A stretch of 64,000 bases of DNA from Clostridiales bacterium mt11 (lineage in GTDB: Bacteria > Bacillota > Clostridia > Tissierellales > Tepidimicrobiaceae): the NCBI GenBank assembly GCA_001282665.1, contig LN874944.1, forward strand, positions 297,732 through 361,731, given 5' to 3'. Below the pieces are notes generated by a model that was not told where the DNA came from, did not search any database, and was given only the letters and a program-made list of their open reading frames with translations. Shown here one piece after another: positions 1 through 10,747 of this stretch. Position 1 is the stretch's first letter; each line of letters opens with the position of its first letter. A program made the translations under genes and the position numbers.

Positions 1-1
1 A

Positions 2-250
2 TTTTCTATGCTTAATAAAAATCAAATAACTGAAGAGGATTTTGAGAGAAAGTCAAATTTTTTATATTTAAAAGAACCAGGAAAGAAGAAAATACTTATG
101 GAATATGATAATAGACTTAACCAAATAATATTTCATAAGGAATTGGGTAGGGATGTATCTTACAGATATCTTATGAGATTAGAATGCTATAAGTTAATAA
201 AAGATATTATAGGAGAAAAAGAATATAGTGGATTTAAAATTTGGTGGTGA
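2..250 (+). CDS. cas1: CRISPR-associated endonuclease Cas1, C-terminal end only
   Basis: The reading frame is open to the left window edge, so only the last ~80 residues are present. They match the C-terminal helical part of Cas1, including the FHKELGRDVSYRYLMRLECY stretch and a typical end in SGFKIWW. Cas1 is the integrase subunit that, with Cas2, inserts new spacers at the leader end of the array. The catalytic Glu/His/Asp residues lie mostly upstream and are out of view. It is followed with a short overlap region by cas2, then the leader and array. Repeat type and Cas1 style suggest type I-B, but the interference genes are outside the window. Confidence 0.88.
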   Translation, partial: FSMLNKNQITEEDFERKSNFLYLKEPGKKKILMEYDNRLNQIIFHKELGRDVSYRYLMRLECYKLIKDIIGEKEYSGFKIWW

Positions 251-258
251 ACAAATTT

Positions 259-537
259 ATGTATATAATATTAATGTATGATATAACTATGGATAAAAAG
301 GGGGCAAATGTAGCAAGAAATGTATTTAAAATATGTAAAAAATATTTAACCCATATTCAAAAGTCTGCATTTGAAGGAAACTTAACAGAATTAAACTATA
401 TGAAATTAAAATCAGAACTAAATGTCTATATTAGAAAAGATACAGATTCTTTAATTGTATTCAAGGGTAGAAGTGAAAAATGGCTGCAGAAAGAATTTTT
501 AGGAATTGTTGATGATAAAACATCTAATTTTTTTTAA
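259..537 (+). CDS. cas2: CRISPR-associated protein Cas2
   Basis: A 92-residue protein starting MYIILMYDITMDKKGANVAR, the ferredoxin-like first strand of Cas2 with its conserved early Asp. Normal Cas2 length is 85-100 residues, so it is complete. The ATG at 259 is preferred over in-frame TTG/GTG codons at 241-247 because GGTGGTGA at 243-250 is a good ribosome binding site for it and because Cas2 proteins normally begin at this strand. The cas1 stop (248-250) sits inside this binding site, so the pair is translationally linked. Cas2 forms the Cas1-Cas2 integration complex. The leader starts right after its stop codon. Confidence 0.93.
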   Translation: MYIILMYDITMDKKGANVARNVFKICKKYLTHIQKSAFEGNLTELNYMKLKSELNVYIRKDTDSLIVFKGRSEKWLQKEFLGIVDDKTSNFF

Positions 538-723
538 TTTTGTCTTTGTCCACCTATAGTAATGCTAAAAATCATGGGGATAGACAATTGTGATAGGTTT
601 AATGCCTATAGAGCAAATATGCGAATAATTTTAGTAATATGGTAAAGCTGAAGTTAATAGAAACACTCCATAGACAGAAACCTAAAGTAAAGAGCAGGCA
701 GATCAATGCTTAGGGAGGCAAGC
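538..723 (+). promoter_or_regulatory. CRISPR leader
   Basis: 186 bp of non-coding sequence between the cas2 stop and the first repeat. Its position beside cas1-cas2, and the fact that repeats are perfect here but decayed at the far end, make it the leader. It should carry the pre-crRNA promoter and the site recognised by Cas1-Cas2. I do not see a single convincing promoter by eye. Short related words (AGGTTTAATGCCTATAG, CACCTATAGTAATGC) recur inside it. Confidence 0.75.
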
Positions 724-3700
724 CTTTTAATAGAACTACAGTAGAATGTAAATTTATCTGGAGAGCAATTAAAAGAGTTAGAAAGTATTCTTTTAATAGA
801 ACTACAGTAGAATGTAAATTAGAACAGGTATACTAACAAAGTTTGCTAGAGGTACTTTTAATAGAACTACAGTAGAATGTAAATGTACCAGCGGTAAATG
901 ATACAGGATATGTGAATTCTTTCTTTTAATAGAACTACAGTAGAATGTAAATAGAGGAAGGAAAAGGATTATATCTTTACAGTAACATCTTTTAATAGAA
1001 CTACAGTAGAATGTAAATTCTGTATGACGGATATGTAAAGGAAGATGACAATTCTTTTAATAGAACTACAGTAGAATGTAAATTCTTTTTGCAAGGTCTT
1101 GTTTAGTTAGAAGTTTGTCCCTTTTAATAGAACTACAGTAGAATGTAAATGTGTATACATATTCTCTAGAATAGTCTATAGCTTTGCTTTTAATAGAACT
1201 ACAGTAGAATGTAAATCATTGTAACCTTTAACCCCATGATAGTGAGTAGTGCTTTTAATAGAACTACAGTAGAATGTAAATATTTAAAAAAGCATAAAGA
1301 AAACTATAGAAGGCAAAGCTTTTAATAGAACTACAGTAGAATGTAAATAAAAAATAAAAACAGGCTAAACAAACTAAGCAAACAACTTTTAATAGAACTA
1401 CAGTAGAATGTAAATTAAAATCCTTCATAGAATTGGCTATGTGAGTTTGCCTTTTAATAGAACTACAGTAGAATGTAAATAAGGAAAACAAAAGGCAACG
1501 ACGAGAGTATGGCTAACTTTTAATAGAACTACAGTAGAATGTAAATTACGAAGAATTAAGAGGATTAAACTGTATAGGTGCCTTTTAATAGAACTACAGT
1601 AGAATGTAAATTTTTTATTCATTCCTTCTATTAGCTTATATGCAATTCTTTTAATAGAACTACAGTAGAATGTAAATTCCTATATACCAGAACGCATTCC
1701 AAATAATGAGATACTTTTAATAGAACTACAGTAGAATGTAAATATTTATTTTAGGTGTGGAGGTTGTAGCTCCTGTTACTTTTAATAGAACTACAGTAGA
1801 ATGTAAATATTTTTTCAGCTATTTTCTGTGATAGTATCCAGCACTTTTAATAGAACTACAGTAGAATGTAAATTTGTCTAAAAGTATCTCGGTTTCGGGT
1901 ATTTCTTCTCTTTTAATAGAACTACAGTAGAATGTAAATTAATGAATGTAACCATTCCCAAAACAGCGACTATCATCTTTTAATAGAACTACAGTAGAAT
2001 GTAAATACCATTCCCAAAACAGCGACTATCATTATTACTTGCTTTTAATAGAACTACAGTAGAATGTAAATACAGTAGCATCGGGACAACTTTACGGTGA
2101 TGGTACACTTTTAATAGAACTACAGTAGAATGTAAATCAAGATCAGCCTGGAGTGTCCGAATATGTATGGCTACTTTTAATAGAACTACAGTAGAATGTA
2201 AATCAGAGAGGAAGAATATATTCGCCAGATGGCATTTGCCTTTTAATAGAACTACAGTAGAATGTAAATAGATACTTTTAGACAATGGTGAGAAATCAAG
2301 TGTTACTTTTAATAGAACTACAGTAGAATGTAAATTGTTTTACCTCCTTAAAGGTGTACTGACCCGTTGCCTTTTAATAGAACTACAGTAGAATGTAAAT
2401 TTCGCAAAATTCATCAAGCTCTTTTTCATCTATTGCCTTTTAATAGAACTACAGTAGAATGTAAATGTTGTAGAATTTGAAGATACCTACAACAATGGAA
2501 TACTTTTAATAGAACTACAGTAGAATGTAAATAGCTTTTATTGTGACTTACACCAATACACCAGTGTAGCTTTTAATAGAACTACAGTAGAATGTAAATA
2601 AGAAAATGGGTTCTTAGCAATAGCAAAAGCAAGGGCTTTTAATAGAACTACAGTAGAATGTAAATCAAATTTAACTGTGAATATTGATTTGTATTCAATT
2701 GAACTTTTAATAGAACTACAGTAGAATGTAAATTTTTTCACTGATTCCGAATTGCTGAGATATTAATTTTACTTTTAATAGAACTACAGTAGAATGTAAA
2801 TTAGCTCAAAATGCTACCAATGCAGTAATAGGGTCAGCTTTTAATAGAACTACAGTAGAATGTAAATTCTGTATAGTCAATGCTATACACCCTGCCATCC
2901 TCACTTTTAATAGAACTACAGTAGAATGTAAATTTTAATTCGTTTGTTTTCTTTTTATAATCAGCTATACTTTTAATAGAACTACAGTAGAATGTAAATA
3001 AGGTAGAGAAAAGACTTAGGGAAGCTCTTACAAAACTTTTAATAGAACTACAGTAGAATGTAAATTTGTAAATAAGGGTAGAGATGCAGATGCTACAATG
3101 ACTTTTAATAGAACTACAGTAGAATGTAAATTTATATAAAACAAACACTAATGTTTGTATAAAGCATCTTTTAATAGAACTACAGTAGAATGTAAATAAG
3201 AATTTCTCAGTAGTGAAGGGTAAAATGCTTGAACTTTTAATAGAACTACAGTAGAATGTAAATATGTATATATGAAGAATATGACGAAGAATTGGATTTC
3301 TTTTAATAGAACTACAGTAGAATGTAAATTTCGATTATACTACCAGCCGCCTATAGATTCTCACTTTTAATAGAACTACAGTAGAATGTAAATGAAACCA
3401 GAGCCGATGACAGTGGTGAAATATGGAAGCTTTTAATAGAACTACAGTAGAATGTAAATACCTACTAATTATATTTGCATCTACTTTAAGCCGTTCTTTT
3501 AATAGAACTACAGTAGAATGTAAATTAAAAAGTTAATACATAGTAGATTATAGGGTTTAACTCTTTTAATAGAACTACAGTAGAATGTAAATTGCTATAG
3601 TAGGACTTTATGAAATGTCAGCTATAGGCTTTTAATAGAACTACAGTAGAATGTAAATAAATATGGGTACTAGCTAATAAAAAAGAATCTGCAAACTTTT

Positions 3701-6700
3701 AATAGAACTACAGTAGAATGTAAATATGCTTATTGCTGGATACTATCACAGAAAATAGCTGCTTTTAATAGAACTACAGTAGAATGTAAATGAATATAAA
3801 TAAATCAATTTAAACACCCTCTATTCAACTTTTAATAGAACTACAGTAGAATGTAAATTTTTATTTACACAATCTTGAATAATTTACATTCTACCTTTTA
3901 ATAGAACTACAGTAGAATGTAAATTATCAAATTTACGTGGTAGGTCTCGGCTAAGTGAAGCTTTTAATAGAACTACAGTAGAATGTAAATTTTAACCCTT
4001 TTTGGTGTGCCAAATCCAATAGACCCCTTTTAATAGAACTACAGTAGAATGTAAATTTCTTTACAGGTAGTCTATATTCTTCTAGGTCCCCTACTTTTAA
4101 TAGAACTACAGTAGAATGTAAATCTTCCCATGTCTAGCATTCCAAAATCCTCTTGAAGTCTTTTAATAGAACTACAGTAGAATGTAAATTTCCTTCTCAG
4201 GAACTACCTTCCCTTTCCTATTGCCTTTTAATAGAACTACAGTAGAATGTAAATTAAGTATTCCAAGTTGTTTCTACATTCTCATGGCCCTTTTAATAGA
4301 ACTACAGTAGAATGTAAATTGCGTAGGTTGGTGGCTTGAGAGCTTTAAGAGGAAGACTTTTAATAGAACTACAGTAGAATGTAAATTTTTCCACCTTCTT
4401 TAAATGAAATAATATACTGCCACTTTTAATAGAACTACAGTAGAATGTAAATGACAAAGTTTCTGAATGCTTGTACGAATCCCTGTACTTTTAATAGAAC
4501 TACAGTAGAATGTAAATCCTCTCTGCTAGTTTGTATTCCGAAGTAATAAAGCTACCTTTTAATAGAACTACAGTAGAATGTAAATTTTGATGCTATCATC
4601 TCCTAAGTTTTACTCTAAAAGCTTTTAATAGAACTACAGTAGAATGTAAATTTTCATCGCGATTAGGAACTCTGCCTAATTCTCTATCTTTTAATAGAAC
4701 TACAGTAGAATGTAAATCGAAATGGAACAAGCCTTAACAGAAAAAGAAGAACCCTTTTAATAGAACTACAGTAGAATGTAAATCTTTACATACCTCCTAA
4801 GCTATTCTTTGTAAATGTTCTTTTAATAGAACTACAGTAGAATGTAAATATCAAACAATCTTTATTACGATTATGGCTGCAATACCTTTTAATAGAACTA
4901 CAGTAGAATGTAAATGGTTATACCTAGCAAACTGGCAACCTCTTCTTGTTTTACTTTTAATAGAACTACAGTAGAATGTAAATAAAAGAGGTATGAGGAA
5001 ATAAACTCAACCTCTTATGGCTTTTAATAGAACTACAGTAGAATGTAAATTTTCGTGGAATCTATTTATATATGTTGCTGTAAATACTTTTAATAGAACT
5101 ACAGTAGAATGTAAATGATATAAAAGAAAGGACAAAAGCAGCGGAGTTAATACTTTTAATAGAACTACAGTAGAATGTAAATGAAAACCTAGAAATCCAG
5201 ATGGTTCAATATATTCTACCTTTTAATAGAACTACAGTAGAATGTAAATATATCTCTTATAATACTTAGTACGATATTAAATGCCTTTTAATAGAACTAC
5301 AGTAGAATGTAAATTAAGTAGCATTGGTAGCAGTTTCAAGAATTTTGCTCACTTTTAATAGAACTACAGTAGAATGTAAATAGGCTAAAAGCCTTCAAAA
5401 ATATAAAAAAGAGGTACTTTTAATAGAACTACAGTAGAATGTAAATTTACCAAAATGTCCTTGAGGGGTTACAAAGATTTGGCTTTTAATAGAACTACAG
5501 TAGAATGTAAATCATAACAAAAGGTGCCACAAAATCTGTAAAAATAACCTTTTAATAGAACTACAGTAGAATGTAAATAAATACTATTAATGCTATGAAA
5601 TATGCATTAGAGGACTTTTAATAGAACTACAGTAGAATGTAAATTGGCATATTCGTTAGTCAATACATCAAAAGTAATAGCTTTTAATAGAACTACAGTA
5701 GAATGTAAATGGGTCTGATGCAGATAAATGGATGCCAAATATGATGCTTTTAATAGAACTACAGTAGAATGTAAATTTCGGATACGATTATATTAAAGGA
5801 AAAGATATGTTAGCTTTTAATAGAACTACAGTAGAATGTAAATTTTTTAACTTGTCCTGGTTAAAAAGAATGTTTAGTAACTTTTAATAGAACTACAGTA
5901 GAATGTAAATGGTTCTGGTGAGTCTACAGATGTGGCAGATTTAGAACTTTTAATAGAACTACAGTAGAATGTAAATGATATTAGAACTTAATTTTACTGA
6001 AGAACATAATTCCTTTTAATAGAACTACAGTAGAATGTAAATTGTAGAGATATTTTTATTATGTCTAGCTGATCATCCTCCTTTTAATAGAACTACAGTA
6101 GAATGTAAATGAGATTGATGTAGATGGAATATCAAGAAAAGTTGTGCTTTTAATAGAACTACAGTAGAATGTAAATTGGATATGTTTTTTCTGTTGGTCA
6201 TACTATTATGAACTTTTAATAGAACTACAGTAGAATGTAAATTATAGCACCTCCAAAATTGATATAAAAAAAGAACCCCTTTTAATAGAACTACAGTAGA
6301 ATGTAAATGGAGAAGATGGTGTAGAGGAAGTATTAATATTTGACTTTTAATAGAACTACAGTAGAATGTAAATAAAGGAGGGATAACATGGCTACAGCTA
6401 CACAGGTAACTTTTAATAGAACTACAGTAGAATGTAAATACAGATTATGTAGTAGACTATGAAGAAATAAGCAACTTTTAATAGAACTACAGTAGAATGT
6501 AAATATTTTTAGCCATGTACGGCACCAAGGAAATAGGAACCTTTTAATAGAACTACAGTAGAATGTAAATAGAATTCACATAGAGGTTAAAAGAGTAGAA
6601 CGGTTACTTTTAATAGAACTACAGTAGAATGTAAATTGTATTCATCAATGTATGGATGGTAATCCTGCCTCCCTTTTAATAGAACTACAGTAGAATGTAA

Positions 6701-9544
6701 ATTTTTTATAAAATCTTTATCCATTTCCTTTTGAAGTTCTTTTAATAGAACTACAGTAGAATGTAAATTTGTTTACCCTCTATATATCGTTTTGTTATAA
6801 CTTCCTTTTAATAGAACTACAGTAGAATGTAAATATCTTATAGACATGATTATTGAAGGGTTTACCATTTACTTTTAATAGAACTACAGTAGAATGTAAA
6901 TATGTATATTTTTGCCTAATGGATTTGAAGAGGGGTTCTTTTAATAGAACTACAGTAGAATGTAAATTGTATTCCACCACTATATCCATACTCGCCTCCT
7001 AATACCTTTTAATAGAACTACAGTAGAATGTAAATTTCCACATTTTATCCATTGTAGTCCTGACAGTTTCACTTTTAATAGAACTACAGTAGAATGTAAA
7101 TAAGGCTATATTAGATGTTATCAGGTATATTCCATATCTTTTAATAGAACTACAGTAGAATGTAAATTTATTATGATAAATATTTACCACCTATAGATAT
7201 AGACTTTTAATAGAACTACAGTAGAATGTAAATTTGTTTAATGTGCTAATGAGCTTATTCGTAGAAGTCCTTTTAATAGAACTACAGTAGAATGTAAATC
7301 AATTAGGACAATACCAAGTTTCCATATTAACTATCTTTTAATAGAACTACAGTAGAATGTAAATAAATATAAATTCACTCTTCCTTCCATATTATTCCCC
7401 CTTTTAATAGAACTACAGTAGAATGTAAATCCTACTAGTTTAAATCCATCTTACTATTGGCTCGCCCTTTTAATAGAACTACAGTAGAATGTAAATCGCA
7501 ATATAGAGATAATGAATAAATGTATTGAAATAGCTTTTAATAGAACTACAGTAGAATGTAAATTTTTTTAATACGCAAGGCTTAATTCTCATGTCATTAA
7601 CTTTTAATAGAACTACAGTAGAATGTAAATATGAAAAATTTGACAATATAATTACTAATCCACCATCTTTTAATAGAACTACAGTAGAATGTAAATTTCA
7701 GTAAATCTGCATATTTAAATAACTCTGGATATCTTTTAATAGAACTACAGTAGAATGTAAATAAAAACCTTGTAGTGTTGTTGAAACACACGTTATACTT
7801 TTAATAGAACTACAGTAGAATGTAAATATGTAAAAGTTAGTGAATTAAGAGAGGCTGTAAAACTTTTAATAGAACTACAGTAGAATGTAAATCCATATCT
7901 ATCTATAATTTCTACTAGTGCAAAGTTTCTTTTAATAGAACTACAGTAGAATGTAAATTTTGAAGGCTATGCCGAATCAGACCAAAAATTTTTACTTTTA
8001 ATAGAACTACAGTAGAATGTAAATAAGAATCACATACAAAAAGAACTAGCAGGTTTAGTTCTTTTAATAGAACTACAGTAGAATGTAAATCTCATTTGGT
8101 GTGGACGTACATGTAACACGTCCCATCTTTTAATAGAACTACAGTAGAATGTAAATTTTAATAAGGCTCTTTTTTCTATTTTATCATTTTAACTTTTAAT
8201 AGAACTACAGTAGAATGTAAATGTTAATATTTCAGATAATTTACTAGGTATATCTTTTACTTTTAATAGAACTACAGTAGAATGTAAATATACAACCTAT
8301 CGATATAATCACTATCAAATGTATACTTTTAATAGAACTACAGTAGAATGTAAATTCATATCATCAACATTATTAAAATATTCAGTACCTACCTTTTAAT
8401 AGAACTACAGTAGAATGTAAATTTAAATATCTGTGCTCTTTAGTAATAAATCCAAAAGTTCTTTTAATAGAACTACAGTAGAATGTAAATAGACTTATAG
8501 GTACAATAACATTCTAAGGAGGTGAACTTTTAATAGAACTACAGTAGAATGTAAATGAAAGAGTATTGTCAGCACAGCAGACAAAAGACTTTCTTTTAAT
8601 AGAACTACAGTAGAATGTAAATTGCCACTCATGAAATGGGATTCGGTTTCCCGGTATACTTTTAATAGAACTACAGTAGAATGTAAATTTTTGTATGTTT
8701 AAAATGCCTGACGGAGGTTGGATACTTTTAATAGAACTACAGTAGAATGTAAATTCGTCAAATTTAATCATTTCTAATTTTACTAATGTCTTTTAATAGA
8801 ACTACAGTAGAATGTAAATCATTTAGATATTAAATGCTTGGCTATAGGTTCAGCCTTTTAATAGAACTACAGTAGAATGTAAATCTAGTTGAATTTAAGT
8901 AGTCTATGATCTTCTTCTTTGCTTTTAATAGAACTACAGTAGAATGTAAATCTTTATACGGTATCCCTGTTGTAGGAAACTGGCTTGCTTTTAATAGAAC
9001 TACAGTAGAATGTAAATTCCTTTATTTTCGGATAGGTAGAGTTTTATTTCTACCTTTTAATAGAACTACAGTAGAATGTAAATCTTGTTATTTAATGCTG
9101 CTGGATTTTTTAAAGCGTGCTTTTAATAGAACTACAGTAGAATGTAAATTAGCTTAAAGTTGATTTTTAGCAATCGTGATAGTGTCTTTTAATAGAACTA
9201 CAGTAGAATGTAAATATACTAGAATACAAGAAGCGTATGCAGGGATTACAACTTTTAATAGAACTACAGTAGAATGTAAATGCCGACTAAAAAATAAATA
9301 TATAAATATATGTATACTTTTAATAGAACTACAGTAGAATGTAAATGTATTAAACCCTTTTTCGAGTAGTTTACCCAATGGACTTTTAATAGAACTACAG
9401 TAGAATGTAAATGAATTCAACTACTGCTAAGTCAAATCTAGATGTATCCTTTTAATAGAACTACAGTAGAATGTAAATCCCTGTAGCCTCCAAATATGCT
9501 CTCATGGATTGATACTTTTAATAGAACTACAGTAGAATGTAAAT
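724..9544 (+). CRISPR. CRISPR array, leader-proximal part (134 repeats)
   Basis: A 30-bp repeat beginning CTTTTAATAGAACTACAG and ending in GAATGTAAAT recurs every 64-68 bp. Hand-listing each start from 724 to 9515 gives 134 copies. Spacers are about 34-38 nt. The repeat is essentially invariant over nearly 9 kb. The 3' end ATGTAAAT is the 8-nt handle expected on type I-B crRNAs of clostridia, so transcription from the leader (left to right) fits. The spacer after the last repeat here is split by an IS element. Open frames seen across the array, which translate the repeat as FTFYCSSIK or LHSTVVLLK, are not genes. Confidence 0.98.
3859..3894 (+). other. Spacer containing an inverted piece of the CRISPR repeat
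   Basis: The last 13 nt of this spacer (ATTTACATTCTAC, 3882-3894) are the exact reverse complement of the last 13 nt of the repeat (GTAGAATGTAAAT). Read on the other strand, the spacer is therefore the end of a repeat followed by 23 nt of another, unrecognised spacer. This looks like capture of a repeat-spacer junction from a CRISPR array. Confidence 0.7.
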
Positions 9545-9614
9545 CTAATACACTTCACGGGATGCCTTGTATTGGACCTATGTCAATATAGTAGACACAT
9601 TTTCTTGAATAATT

Positions 9615-10430
9615 TTATGCAACCCTCTTAGATTTATCTTCCCACTCTTGAGGAGTGATATAGCCCAAAGAGCTATGTATTCTCTCTCTGTTATACCATG
9701 ACTCTATATATTCAAATATTGCAAGTCTAGCAGCATCAAAGTCAAAATATTTAACTAGATTAACTTCTTCTTTCTTCAATACTGAGTGAAAGGATTCTAT
9801 GCAAGCATTGTCATAGGGGTTCCCTTTACCACTAAAGGAATGAGCTATTTTGTGGTCTTTAACATATTCTCCGAATTCATAACTTGTATATTGACTTCCT
9901 AAGTCACTATGGAGAATTAGGCCTTCCCCAGGTTTCTGAATTTTATAGGCATTATCTAAAGCTTTTATAGCTAATGTGGTATCTATATTTTTAGACATAG
10001 AATATCCAACTATCTTCCTACTATTAAGATCCATAACGGAGGCAAGATAGCACCAACCATCTTTAATGGTATGAATATATGTAATATCAGTTACCCATTT
10101 TTGATTAATGGCAGTTGTAGAGAAGTCTCTATTTATTATGTTTTCTCTGCTCTCAATCTTATTTCTTGATGAAAATGGTCTAAACTTCTTACATACTACT
10201 GATTTTATGCCTAATTTGTTCATAAGCCTTTGAGTTCTTTTAAGACTTATAAATATGTTTTTACCTTTTAATTTTTCATATATCTTAGGAGCTCCATATC
10301 GACATTTACTAGCTTTATATATATTTAGTATTTCTTTTTCTAGAAATCTATTTTCAATGCTCCTTTTACTCTCTTTTTTGTTAAGATGTTTATAATATGA
10401 ACTTCTAGACACTTTTAAGACTTCACACAT
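9615..10430 (-). CDS. IS3-family transposase OrfB (DDE integrase domain)
   Basis: 271 residues from the first ATG. It has the HTH_21 region, then the rve integrase core with WVTDITYI (first Asp), LHSDLGSQYTS (second Asp) and the ESFHSVLKKEEV segment with the catalytic Glu, and it ends with RIHSSLGYITPQEWE. This is the DDE catalytic subunit that cuts and joins the element's ends. The frame is open upstream of the ATG and overlaps the end of orfA in the -1 frame, giving in-family sequence (IYKFITDNKDIHDIK). The normal product is therefore probably an OrfAB fusion made by frameshifting, and the ATG start given is only the internal one. Confidence 0.92.
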   Translation of the reverse strand: MCEVLKVSRSSYYKHLNKKESKRSIENRFLEKEILNIYKASKCRYGAPKIYEKLKGKNIFISLKRTQRLMNKLGIKSVVCKKFRPFSSRNKIESRENIINRDFSTTAINQKWVTDITYIHTIKDGWCYLASVMDLNSRKIVGYSMSKNIDTTLAIKALDNAYKIQKPGEGLILHSDLGSQYTSYEFGEYVKDHKIAHSFSGKGNPYDNACIESFHSVLKKEEVNLVKYFDFDAARLAIFEYIESWYNRERIHSSLGYITPQEWEDKSKRVA

Positions 10431-10483
10431 TAGTTTTATGTCATGGATATCCTTATTATCAGTAATGAACTTATATATTGAGC

Positions 10484-10747
10484 TTACTTCTTTGCAAATA
10501 TGGCCATGGCTTTTTTTAATATTTCGTTTTCCTCTTCTATCCTAGCCATCTTCTTAAGCATGGCTTGATAATCAGCTTGTGTAATTGTTTTATTATTATC
10601 TACTGCTATAGGTTCAGCTTTCTTTACCCATGTTAATATAGTGGATTTAGGTAGGCCATATTCACTATTAAGCTCAGCAAGTGTTTTACCGGAATTGTAA
10701 AGCTCTACAATGGTATCTTTATATTCTTCTGTATATCTTTTTGACAT
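10484..10747 (-). CDS. IS3-family transposase OrfA (helix-turn-helix)
   Basis: An 87-residue HTH protein starting MSKRYTEEYKDTIVELYNSG, with a typical KSTILTWVKKAE recognition helix and a C-terminal leucine-rich coiled coil (EEENEILKKAMAIF). It binds the terminal inverted repeats. The ATG at 10747 has AAGGAAG just upstream. A GTG three codons earlier is possible. A run of seven A residues on the coding strand (10511-10517), in the A AAA AAA register, lies near the 3' end. A -1 slip there joins orfA to the orfB frame without meeting a stop, as in other IS3 elements. Confidence 0.92.
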   Translation of the reverse strand: MSKRYTEEYKDTIVELYNSGKTLAELNSEYGLPKSTILTWVKKAEPIAVDNNKTITQADYQAMLKKMARIEEENEILKKAMAIFAKK

